Below, piece by piece: positions 10,570 through 21,135 of a DNA stretch of 64,000 nucleotides. This DNA comes from Annona cherimola (lineage: Eukaryota > Streptophyta > Magnoliopsida > Magnoliales > Annonaceae). The stretch is taken from positions 33,078,133 through 33,142,132 of the forward strand of contig CM059975.1 in the NCBI GenBank assembly GCA_030490835.1, in the 5' to 3' direction. Below the pieces are notes generated by a model. That model had not been told where the DNA came from. It worked only from the letters and a program-made list of their open reading frames with translations, and did not search any database. Positions within the stretch are counted from its first letter, which is position 1. Each line of letters begins with the position of its first letter. Position numbers and translations under genes: made by a program.

Positions 10570-11094
10570 TGTTGGTGCAATGACTTGGAAATAAAGAGGA
10601 AATTTAAGGAAAGTGAAAATTATGCAAACCAAAATAGGTTACTCTTCCAGGTGTGTTACAATTATCACTTTCCTTAAGGCAATATTTGCACCCTCACAGC
10701 TGTTTAGAGTTATAGCAATTTGCCCCCAGGATACAAAGAGAATACCTAGTCTAGAATGGAAACAACCTCCCTTCTAGATTCCAAACACTTGAAAATAACA
10801 GGCTTTGAATGGAATAAAAAAGCAAGTAAAAAAAATTCACTAGAATTTGAGAACACAAGTGAACCACAAAAGCTGGTGAGCCAAAAATCGGTGCGTTTCT
10901 CAAGCAAAATGAGACACATATATATAGACATGTATCAGCGTCAAACGGCTGAACGGCTGAAAACGTTAAACGCTGAAAAACGTATCAGCGTCAAACGGCT
11001 GAAAACATTAAACACTGAAAAACGTATCAGCGTCAAACTACTAAACGGCTAAAAACGTTAAAAACGGTAATTTTAATTTATGAAAATTCTGACA
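10570..11094 (-). repeat. Inverted copy of the Copia LTR (525 bp), left
   Basis: Reverse complement of the right LTR (11972-12404). It opens at the left with TGTTGGTGCAATGACTTGG (the inverted U5 end) and ends at ...AAAATTCTGACA, the reverse complement of TGTCAGAATTTT. It is about 90 bp longer than the right copy because a 42-50-bp unit is repeated three times near its inner end. Confidence 0.92.
10932..11066. repeat. Minisatellite of three 42-50-bp units inside the left LTR
   Basis: The phrase GTATCAGCGTCAAACG recurs at 10932, 10982 and 11024, each followed by a variant of GCTGAAAACGTTAAACGCTGAAAAAC. The right LTR has only one such unit, so the array grew after or during formation of this copy. 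Confidence 0.85.
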
Positions 11095-11420
11095 AGGCAA
11101 GGAAAGAGGCAGAATGGCTTAGAAATTTATTATTTGAAATTCCCATTTGGCCTAAGCCAGTGCCTCCTATTTATTTGCATTGCGACAGCGAAGCAACTCT
11201 ATCAAGGGCATACAATAAGACTTATAACGGTAAATCAAGACATATTGTATTGAGACACAACTATGTAAGGCAATTGCTCCAAGATGGAGTGATAAAAATT
11301 GATTTTGTAAGATCATGTGAAAATTTGGTAGACCCACTTACAAAAGGCCTTACTCGGAACGTGGTCTGGAAAACAGCAAGAGGGATGGGACTTAAATCCA
11401 CATGTAATGAGTTGCAATGA
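11095..11420 (+). pseudogene. Copia polyprotein C-terminus (RNase H end)
   Basis: Begins ARKEAEWLRNLL at the LTR junction and reads IYLHCDSEATLSRAYN, YNGKSRHIVLRHNYVRQLL, IKIDFVRSCENLVDPLTKGL. This is the end of a Copia RNase H/pol (the D of CDSEAT and the R-H-I/RH block are present). It is open to its own stop at 11420. Only the last ~105 residues remain. Confidence 0.93.
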
Positions 11421-11961
11421 CTGAAACTCAACTCTAAACTTGTAAACCAAGTGTAGAGTTCAATGAGCAAAGCTTGTTATTTTGCAACTTGCAAGCATTG
11501 GTTATATTTATTTATTTAATTTTGCATCCCTCAGGTAGTGCTTGGTTCCTGTAATGTAATTATGAGGATGAGTGTATTATACTCTTAATGGATCTAAAAC
11601 CTTTGTCTTGGAGTATTTAATTACAGGGTACTCTAAATAGATCCACCTATATGAGTGTTGGAAGTGAGGTCGCTTCTGTTACCAGCGTATGTGGGTTCAC
11701 TCTGAGGAGCTTATGAAACTAGGATACTGACACATGGCCATAACGTGTCACCTTTATAAACACTTGATGTAATTTTGAAATCCTGTATGTGAAAAAATAT
11801 CCGATTTATTAGATGGGGTCGATTGTTCAAAGCCTCAGCTACTATACACCTCGGTAAACCTTGATGTATTTTCACTAAATGAAGGTTCAAGTCTATCCGA
11901 CACCTTTAATTATGTATGAGATTTCCTTGGCTTGAATGAAATTGATTTTTATTTTGAAAAT
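11421..11961 (+). other. Copia 3' untranslated internal region
   Basis: Non-coding sequence between the pol stop and the polypurine tract. No ORF or extra gene is seen. Confidence 0.7.
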
Positions 11962-11971
11962 GGTGGGGGAA
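11962..11971 (+). other. Copia polypurine tract
   Basis: GGTGGGGGAA immediately before the TGTC start of the right LTR, in the same orientation as the RNase H remnant. Confidence 0.85.
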
Positions 11972-12404
11972 TGTCATAATTTTCATAAATTAAAATTACC
12001 GTTTTTAACGTTTTCAGCCGTTCAGCCGTTTGACGCTGATACGTGTCTATATATACGTGTCTCATTTTTCTTGAGAAACGCACCGATTTTTGGCTCACCA
12101 GCTTTTGTGGTTCACTTGTGTTCTCAAATTCTAGTGAATTTTTTTTACTTGCTTTTTTATTCCATTCAAAGCCTATTATTTTCAAGTGTTTGGAATCTAG
12201 AAGAGAGGTTGTTTCCATTCTAGACTAGGTACTCTCTTTGTATTTTGGGGACAAATTGCTATCACTCTAAACAGCTGTGAGGGTGCAAATATTGCTTTAA
12301 AAAAAGTGACGATTGTAACACGCCTGGAAGAGTAACCTATTTTGGTTTGCATAATTTTCACTTTCCTTAAATTTCCTCTTTATTTCCAAGTCATTGCACC
12401 AACA
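11972..12404 (+). repeat. Copia 3' LTR (433 bp), right, plus orientation
   Basis: Runs from TGTCATAATTTTCA to ...TGCACCAACA, followed by the target duplication TTTTC. Its inner part carries one GTTTGACGCTGATACGTG unit. A TATATATA stretch near 12050 is a plausible LTR TATA box. Confidence 0.92.
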
Positions 12405-12409
12405 TTTTC

Positions 12410-13665
12410 TTTGATTAACTAAGATAAGACCAAATAAATTAAGGGATAGGATGACAAGAAATTATATCAAATAGAAAATCTCAAGGGAAGGCAAATTACT
12501 GGCACATTGTTGACACATAATCTGTACACAAACCCATGTAGAAACCATTTAATAGCCCTTGAAAAGACCAGCTTTGTTAGGTGTTTTCAACTTCAAACAA
12601 CCAAATTGCTACAACCAGCTTGATCAAGTGATAGTCCAATTGATGAATTCCATTTCCTTTCCTTTGAGCCAAGTTCCTTAGGTCCACCATTCCTGACAAA
12701 TTAAGCTAGGATTTCACCATTACACCAAATGGTTCAAATTCCTAATTCAAGAATTGATAGTGTGAGGGCTTTCTATAAAACATCGCCTGTTCATATTGAT
12801 TGCATTTAATCCTTCATATTGTAAACTTGAGGATTTAATTCTTTCTGCTTGGCCATTAAAATTCCAGCACCATAATTCAACCTCTAACTTTCTGCAAGGA
12901 CAACATTTAGTCTTTAATCTTGTTTATTGCTATTGTATCTCTGGAATCTAGATGCCCAGCAGAAAGATTTGATTGAAAAAGACAGGCCATTCCTTTTTTT
13001 CTATCCCTTAGTCAACCTCTTGTAACATTTGGAGACTATTCAATCTCATTTCAAAGACATAACAGAAAGATTTCTCTTTGAGCAAAGAAGACAATGAAGT
13101 TATGGGTTTGTAGGTAGGCAGCTATAAGCTACAAGGAAATTCTCCATCAGTGATTCATCCCATCACCATTTTTGTGCTTACGAATGGATCCTGTGGATAT
13201 CACTAATCTACCATTTAATAACGCTTATTCAATCATTTCTTCCGAGTCAAATATTTGCTTTTCTAGAAACTCAATTGTCTGAAACTTCTCTATCTAGGGA
13301 TTCCATAATTGTTCCAACAATCTTCTGTGCAGAAGAGGGCATTGGAATGAAAATATATATCTACTGCCAAACAATTCTCATATTTATCTATTTTGGAACC
13401 TGAATTCCACTTCTAGCATTGCACTTTTAGATTGATTGATATGGTCAAAGAATACTTCAAGAGATCTTGAAACCTTCTGAAGATTTTCAACTGTTTCATT
13501 ATCTACTCCAGTAAACATGACTGAATTATAAGCAAAATTTTGTTCGGTGATTTTTTACTTCTGTTCTCTGAACCCAAAGGCCCAAAAAATCCAGGTCTTC
13601 ATGTTCTGAAATGACATGCACCTTATGTAATCTAATTTACTTCTTTTTATCTTGTGTTCTGACAG
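12410..13665. other. Intron sequence of the U2AF65-like locus; nothing recognised
   Basis: About 1.25 kb with no ORF of note and no element that I recognise. It ends at the polypyrimidine tract and acceptor CTTGTGTTCTGACAG. Confidence 0.5.
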
Positions 13666-13812
13666 TGGGGTCACCTGAGGGTTCTCCGGCCTAGTGATGG
13701 CAATTGTGCCATTGCTCAAGCACATCAATCAACTGAACTAAGTCCTTGTCTTAACTTTGCTGCTATTGATTTCGCACCCAAGATAAGCTCTCCTTTATCA
13801 TGCAGAGAAATG
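13666..13812 (+). other. U2AF65-like exon: end of RRM1 and inter-RRM linker
   Basis: Acceptor TTCTGACAG/TGGGG. It reads GHLRVLRPSDGNCAIAQAH then ELSPCLNFAAIDFAP, which matches position by position GVAVRVRRPTDYNPTLAAALGP and ..PSPNLNLAAVGLTP of plant U2AF65. The frame is open across the exon in phase 0. The proposed donor, ATG/GTAAAC at 13813, is moderate. The last ~15 residues (KISSPLSCREM) do not match the family. Confidence 0.8.
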
Positions 13813-15726
13813 GTAAACTTAGTCAGAACTCAATTGAGTCATGTCCTCCTGTTAATAGATTAAATGTTTGTTTCCTAAGGAGTAAGTTAATATAATCTTC
13901 AGAATGCTCATGCAGAAGTAACCTTTTTATTCTTGATATTTTGGGACTTGAATGTCATACGGGTCTATTGACGCGGAGAAAATATCAAGGAAACATTGCA
14001 CGAGTGAAGTTTCTAGTGAAAGTAAAAGCAACATGTCAAAAACAAGTATAAATTGAGTGGACAAGAAAGAAGGGTGGATCTCCTTTGCTCTCAAAATAAC
14101 GCTTTGAATGTTGAAAACAATAGACAAACCAAGTATGAATAGGATATATGGTGATTTATCAATAGCAATGATTCAACACTATCCATAAATAACACAATCT
14201 TAACATTGTTAACTCAAAATTTTTAAATACGGAATCATATTCTCAAAATTTTTATACACGGACATTATGGGCTGTATATCCTTTAAGAATTTACTTATTT
14301 TTTTAAAAAAATTGTTATCATGTCACCAATGTGAAAGCTTGATATGTTTGGGAGTACACTACAACAAATTGTTAACAGCTTCAATCACTTTGGAAGTACT
14401 AAATGCAGATTTTAAGTTTCAGTTGTTTATATGAGCACCTTGGGCTGGTCAATGTTATATGTATATTTTACAGGGTATATAATTTGAGTAACCCCTGTAG
14501 TTTTCAAGCAGGGTCCATTCTTAGGAAATGTATTCCTAATAATTGGTTTACTTTTTGCAAGGGAATCCATTTACACAGGGAACATGTCAGAACAGCATTT
14601 AAAAAAAAAAAAAAAGTTTACAGAAGTGAACTGCTTCCAATTGTATGTTTTACACTAAAAGTTGGTGGTAGAAAGTACACAACATGCGTCTTATTTGTAA
14701 GTTCACATGAGGGTCTATCTAAGTTATTGCTCTTATGTGGCCCGGCAAAAAAAAAAAAAAAAAGTTATTGCTCTTATGTGCAAAGTACATTGTTATTGAT
14801 CACAAAATTGGAAGTTCAAACATGTTACTAGCCCATGACAAATGTAGGGTTTGTCTAGCGAAATCCTTTGTATTATCCAAAACACTTCTCTTCATTGACA
14901 TTTTTTATGATTACTACAACCATTGTATCATTAGTTGATAATCACTTACATTTAGGACTCACCTTCAAATGTATATTCATTGAGTTTAGTTTATTAGATG
15001 GATCCTTTATGTTGGAATAATATAATAAAAAGGTCTAAAAAGAATTTAGGCCACTTGGTTAAAACTGATTTGATTAGATTAATTTAAATACATATTTACT
15101 GAAAATATATCAAATAAGTAATCATATTTTGGGAAGTGTAACTTGATTTACTTGGACTATAAATTTTCACACATTTATATTGTCATCAATTAGCCTCAAT
15201 TCCCACCAAATCAAACGAGATAAATGTAATGGATTTGATTAGGAAGGATTTTCCTAGAAACTCCATTTTGATTTCTCCTATCAATCATACTTATATACTT
15301 ATAAATATTTTCTGGGACTGTTTACATTTACTTTCCAAATTTTTTTTTTTATATTGGGACCATTTGTATTTAGTTTCCAAATTTATTTTTTGTATTTTAC
15401 AATTTTATTCATGCCAATTGATTTTGCAAATAATTATATGCTGGCCTTGCTTTGTTCTATCCAGGATTTTATTTATATTTAGCAATAAACTTAGCAGATG
15501 AAATTGATTGTTACTAAAATGTTTGTCATTGGTTGAGGGTACCAACGTATTCTCATCAGTATAAAGTAAATACTTGTGATTAGAGATGTTGGTGTTAGAA
15601 ATCTCCCAGTATTTGTTATAAATACTTAATGTTGGTGTTAGACCAGTTGAGCTTTTATAAAAATATGATAACTGTTTTATTTTGGTTGATATTCTACTTT
15701 CTTTTTTATTTTATAAGTGTTAAAAG
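13813..15726. other. Long intron where RRM2 is expected; RRM2 not found
   Basis: In intact U2AF65 genes RRM2 lies between the linker and the pre-UHM segment. I read all three plus frames for DRIFVGGLPYY, GFDLVKDR and KGYGFCVYQ-type blocks and found none. The stretch is AT-rich with two A-runs (14599-14614, and the micro-insertion at 14740-14761). Confidence 0.55.
14721..14780 (+). mobile_element. 22-bp retro-insertion (7 bp plus poly-A) with 19-bp target-site duplication
   Basis: The direct repeat AAGTTATTGCTCTTATGTG (14721-14739, 14762-14780) flanks GCCCGGC followed by about 15 A. This is the footprint of target-primed reverse transcription that stopped after a few bases beyond the poly-A tail. 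The source (LINE, SINE or mRNA) cannot be told from 7 bases. Confidence 0.8.
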
Positions 15727-15783
15727 ATCAGACCAGAACAAGAAAAGATTTTAGCGCAGGCACAATGGCATGTAGCACTTCAG
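15727..15783 (+). other. U2AF65-like exon: segment preceding the UHM
   Basis: Reads IRPEQEKILAQAQWHVALQ, aligning to QPKPEQESVLLHAQQQIALQ of plant U2AF65. It is flanked by TTAAAAG/ATCAG and CAG/GTAAGTG and is in phase 0. The upstream acceptor lacks a clean pyrimidine tract next to the AG, but a T-rich run lies 15-30 bases before it. Confidence 0.8.
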
Positions 15784-16185
15784 GTAAGTGATCCTTGTTT
15801 GTGTTGGTTTTATCCTTAGCTCTTTCAAAGCTCAACTGGTATAGTTTGCCAGTGGCGCAGAATCCACTTCAGGCAGGTGGCGCAGAATTGCCTGGTGGTG
15901 GGTTGATGCACGGAGATGGTGCGGGAACTGCTATAGTGACAATACAGAAAGAGAAGTGGAACGTAGGATATGGAAATAACTACAGACAAACTTTGTGCCA
16001 ACATCCTCTGTGTGTGCATTGTCTCATGTAATACAATTACTGTGTAACACAAATTGATCGTTGCTATACTGGATATATGACTTTTTTCCTCGCTGGGACT
16101 AAAGTTTATGTATTTTAAGTATGATTTGATGTGTATAACATTTGGATTCTAAATATTGATCTGATTCATGCACCGAATGTTTCAG
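15784..16185 (+). other. Intron or decayed exon where the first half of the UHM is expected
   Basis: An acceptor-like TATCCTTAG (ending 15819) is followed by sequence reading L-F-Q-S-S-T-G-I-V-C, faintly like the family's LMLQP..TKVVCLTQ, but it then runs out of register. The stretch 15850-15960 is less AT-rich and contains a short direct repeat (GTGGCGCAGAAT, twice). The DDEEYEEIVEDMR helix and the PRPNPD loop of the UHM are not found. Confidence 0.4.
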
Positions 16186-16317
16186 GTATTCTTGGAGTAT
16201 GAAGATATCCAAATCTCTAGAAAGACAAATGCTGGACTAAATGGATGGAAATACGTGGGTAAGGCTGTTAATGCTGCATATTACCCTGAAGACAGATTTT
16301 CCAGTGGAAGTTACTAA
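16186..16317 (+). other. U2AF65-like terminal exon: second half of the UHM and stop
   Basis: Acceptor ATGTTTCAG/GTATTC. It reads VFLEYEDIQISRKTNAGLNG, WKYVGKAVNAAYYPEDRFSS, then GSY and TAA. Intact plant U2AF65 has VFLEYADVDGSSKARSGMNG, RKFGGNQVVAVYYPEDKYAQ, GDYE. The alignment has no gaps. The R-x-F motif is replaced by W-K-Y, which removes the arginine that contacts UHM-ligand peptides (known of the family); loss of ligand binding is inferred. Confidence 0.9.
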
Positions 16318-18081
16318 TGATAACCAGATGGTTGATACAACAGATTTTCCTAGTTGTAAGAGTGTATAGCATCATAGCTCCAGCAAACTCTAGAAAATTA
16401 TCAGTAGAAGACCTAATACGCAAAGGAAGCTTGAAACTCACAGGATTATCCTCTTCGGAATCACATTCGCATACTTGAAGTAGTTACATAGATAGTTACT
16501 ATCTGTGCTGTTTTGAGATAAACAGAAATTGGAAATCTTAGTATTCAGTCCAGGCATCTTAGTAGTTAGATGTGCATAGACAATTTTTCCAACTTTTGCA
16601 AGCTAACAATCAAGAATATTGAGCTGATGATAGCTTAGCTGTTGTTACATGCAGAATGTCACACTTCTGAGGAGGCTGCATGGATGCGCGACTTATGACA
16701 TGATGCATTTCGCCATTTACCACTGAAACAGATGGAATGACATAAAGGGCTTGGCTTTTATTAAACTCCTCTTTTATTTCACCCCTTTTATTTTTAGTAT
16801 TTTGCTGATTGATGGAAATTCACTTCAACTATTGCATTTAGTATCATTTATATTTTCATAAAAATCATTTTCATTTGTTTGGTATCACTTTGCATGGATT
16901 CCCTCTACAAGTATGTGAAATGAATGTAATTAAATGATTTACTGCTAAATATCAATTTCAAAGTACTATTTTCAGCATTCAAATTATCTAAAATATTATT
17001 ACTATGTGAATAAATGATTCTTTAAAATATCATTATATTTTAATCATATGTAAATGTATTTAAGCATTTTTTTTTCTAATTTACACATGAATATATATTT
17101 TTAAGCAAATGTAACTTATGCACATATTTGATTTGGGTGAAACTTAGTCTTGAAGCTAAATAAATTATGTGAAATGCAATGAATGGATTGGATTTTTGCA
17201 TTAATCATCAAATTATTAAAAGTGAGAGAGGTTACGTGGAACGATTTTTATGTAACTTGGTTACATGGAAATTAAGCCCTAACATAAAATAATGATTCCT
17301 GTAGATTCGAAACTTCTAACTTTCCTGACATTGACCAAATCGTGTACCTTGATTCATTAAAACAAATGATGTAAGATCTAAAGAAAATTTAAGAAAAAAT
17401 TTCATACAGTAAAAGAAGGCTGGAAAACTGTAACTCAAACTTGCTAACAAATCTAGTATGATTGAAGACTAATAAAAAATGACAGAAGATGGCTGCAAAG
17501 CCATACTTTTGGAGAGAAAAATGAAGAAAGTCTTTATGAAAAATTTTCGCATCGAGGAATCTACTGAGAGCATTTTCCATGCCTAAGTACAGTTTGATGG
17601 GATGCTTGAATGACACATTGCGTGTTGATAGAGATTGCTGATTCTCCTTCCATGAGGTGCAAAGAAAATCTGAGAGATGTTTTCAAATTTGTAAAGAAAC
17701 TTGTGAAATTTCGTATGTAAGGACAACAAAAATGTAAGCATCCGAGTTCCATCACGGTTGAGATTTTGAATTTTCGTCTGCACTGTTGATTATAGAAATT
17801 TAAGAAAGTTTAAACTGTCTTAAATATATATATTTCTAATGCGATTTGAAGAAGCAAGAAATTCAGGCTTCCTCCAGATCACAATTTTTATTTATTTAAT
17901 TTTTTTTTTTCATGATTACTAGATATTGGTTATTTTTCCGAACACCTGTTAGCCTCCTTAGAATTGTATTTATGCTTTAAAAATCACGACTGGGGCATTA
18001 AAAGCTCGGGCAATACTAGTCACCTCATAGTACGATTCTAGGCGCATTTTTGTGGAAAACTGATCTCAGTTGTGAACATAT
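16318..18081. other. Downstream flank with an AT-rich repeat copy (about 16800-17290)
   Basis: No gene seen. 16800-17290 belongs to the ~500-bp AT-rich family that recurs at 48.9, 52.3 and 52.9 kb (shared phrases such as ATATTTGATTTGGGTGAAAC and GGTTACGTGGAACG). Small ORFs near 17.4-17.8 kb on the minus strand match nothing known. Confidence 0.5.
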
Positions 18082-19453
<1,372 letters not shown>

Positions 19454-19483
19454 CTATATATATATATATATATATAGAATATA

Positions 19484-19842
19484 TTCCTGTGCAGCATTTC
19501 CGGTGCAGCATTGCTGAAATGAGCCCCACATGATCATGAAATCATAATCTACTCCACCCATTGTATTTAGAATAATGTATTCTATTACTATATCAATTTT
19601 CATCCCAATCAGATATGTATGTGGGCCACATCTGAAAATGGTACAAATTCAACGTAATAAAATAGTTTGATGTAAATAACAACTTTAAAGTATCTGATTG
19701 GGATGAAAATTGATATGATAATAGAATATATTATTCTAAATACAATGGGTAGAGTAGATCATGATTTCATGATCATGTGGGGCCCATTTTTGGGCTACTG
19801 TACCGCTGTTCCGGTGCAGTGACGCTGCATCGGAACAGCTCT
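19484..19842. mobile_element. Foldback MITE, copy 2, same family and orientation
   Basis: Closely similar to the preceding copy through its arms and loop, with its own GTGCAG and GGAACAGC ends and TA repeats (19455-19478, 19844-19855) on each side. The two copies are separated only by a short TA run. Confidence 0.85.
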
Positions 19843-19861
19843 CTATATATATATATTTCAT

Positions 19862-20095
19862 TTTTTTCATGAGTAAGTAAATCTGAGCGTATTAAACCTA
19901 TAAACTAAGTTTTATCATTTTTGTATATTTTGAAGTATTTTTTTATTTTTAAAAACAGTGGCATTTCCATAATTTTCTGAGCTCCAAAAATTATGAAAAT
20001 GCACTGTGTTTAAAAATCCAAAAAAGTATTTTAAAAATAAAAAATAGTAAAACTTGAGATTTAATATACCTAGATTTACTTACTCATGAAAAAAA
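19862..20095. repeat. Palindromic foldback element
   Basis: CATGAGTAAGTAAATCT at the left and AGATTTACTTACTCATG at the right enclose arms that continue into AAAATACTT(T) and AAAACAGTGGCATTT / AAATGCACTGTGTTT near the centre. No TSD is obvious in the T- and A-rich flanks. Confidence 0.75.
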
Positions 20096-20215
20096 AATAA
20101 AAAAAAATAGGTTTTGAGGCCGGACGCACGAAGGTAAAAGATCAGGGCTCTTGGTAAAATGACATGACTGCTAATTCACATCCTTGAATGGCCCCACATA
20201 ACCCACTCAACAGAT

Positions 20216-20592
20216 GGACGCCGATCCTATATGCCCGGGAGCATGCAACGCTCCATGTTCCAGAGCGCATACACTCATTTTTTTTTATTTTATTATTTTA
20301 TTTTTTTTTACAATATTGTTAATCTATATGTATTTAATATATTTATAAATTTTTACCATTTTTGAAGTATTTTAGATATTTATTTTTATTAAATTACCTA
20401 AAATGCCACTGATTTTCAAAAATAAAAAATAAATATCTAAAATACTCCAAAAATAGTAAAAAATTATAAAGATGTTAAATACACTTATATTAATAGTTTT
20501 ATTAAAAAAATTTCAAAAAAAATAAAAGAATAGGTGTATGCGTCCGGGAGCATGGAGTATTGCATGCTCCTGGGTGCATAGGATTGGCGTCC
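20216..20592. mobile_element. Mutator-type MITE (377 bp) with a 9-bp target duplication
   Basis: Terminal inverted repeats GGACGCC(G/A)ATCCTAT, then GCATGC...GGAGCATG motifs and a long AT-rich palindromic interior. The 9-bp direct repeat TCAACAGAT flanks it (20207-20215, 20593-20601). A 9-bp duplication is the mark of the Mutator superfamily. No transposase. Confidence 0.9.
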
Positions 20593-20601
20593 TCAACAGA
20601 T

Positions 20602-21135
20602 GGGGTGGACAAAATTTTGAATGGGAGATGGAAGTTTCTCTAGTCTCAAATGAAAAACAGTGAAACTTCAACAATTGCAAGAAGTCCACAAATCAATGTT
20701 ACTCTGTCGAGTTCACATAAATGGTTGACCTCAATGTTAGATCCAATGCTGGCAGCAACAACCATGCCAGGATACAGTCCTGCACAAGCAAATTACTTGC
20801 TACATTTTCTAAATGATAGGCTGATTTGGACAAGATAGTGTAGGTTCTTGGCAAAGTTGACGCAATAGATTAATACCTGGTCTGGATACGGTAGAATAGA
20901 CTATAACAGAATATGGGGGAAAAAAAAAAAGAACAAAATTTCGCCATGGATACATTTTTGGCATCCATCTAAAAGGCCTTGCTCTCAAAAACAGGGTTTC
21001 CTTGGAAATTCAGACCAACAAAACAAAATGGAAGCTTAATATAATATTAATGAACCGATTCTTCAGTGTTATTCTCAAGCGGTTACAATAACAGTACATG
21101 CGAGTTACAATACAGAGGCAGGATTCTAAAAAGCT
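20602..21135. other. 3' flank of the coiled-coil gene
   Basis: Mostly unique sequence with an A-run at 20920-20930. It probably includes the 3' UTR of the minus-strand gene: AATAAT-like and AATATAATATTAATG stretches lie near 21035-21050 (plus-strand reading), but no clear polyadenylation signal stands out. Confidence 0.4.

Larger units (their letters stand above)
10570..12404. mobile_element. Copia retrotransposon derivative with LTRs in inverted orientation, TTTTC target duplication
   Basis: The 1835-bp insertion lies in an intron of the U2AF65-like locus. It is flanked by TTTTC on both sides (10565-10569, 12405-12409). A normal 3' half (RNase H end, polypurine tract, LTR on the plus strand) occupies 11095-12404, but the left part, 10570-11094, is a complete LTR in reverse orientation, joined directly to RNase H coding sequence. 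Both outer ends are therefore the same LTR terminus (TGTTGGTGCAATGAC read inward from each side). The 5' half of the element, including gag, protease, integrase and most of RT, is absent. Confidence 0.92.
9897..16317 (+). pseudogene. U2AF65-like splicing factor gene (U2AF large subunit), highly diverged and incomplete
   Basis: U2AF65 binds the polypyrimidine tract at 3' splice sites and recruits U2 snRNP; it has an RS domain, RRM1, RRM2 and a UHM. Five exon-like blocks line up in order with plant U2AF65: RRM1 (9907-9952 and 10184-10302), the RRM1 end plus linker (13666-13812), the pre-UHM segment (15727-15783) and the C-terminal half of the UHM (16186-16317, ending in a stop). Where they can be compared they align without gaps, their frames are open and the splice phases agree. 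However, I find no RS domain, no RRM1 start, no RRM2 and no first half of the UHM (ELRDDEEY..IVEDM..E). The introns are enlarged by transposons. In the UHM the R-x-F motif is WKY instead of RKF, so the arginine that grips the partner's tryptophan is gone. Either a decaying pseudogene or a shortened paralog. Confidence 0.75.
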
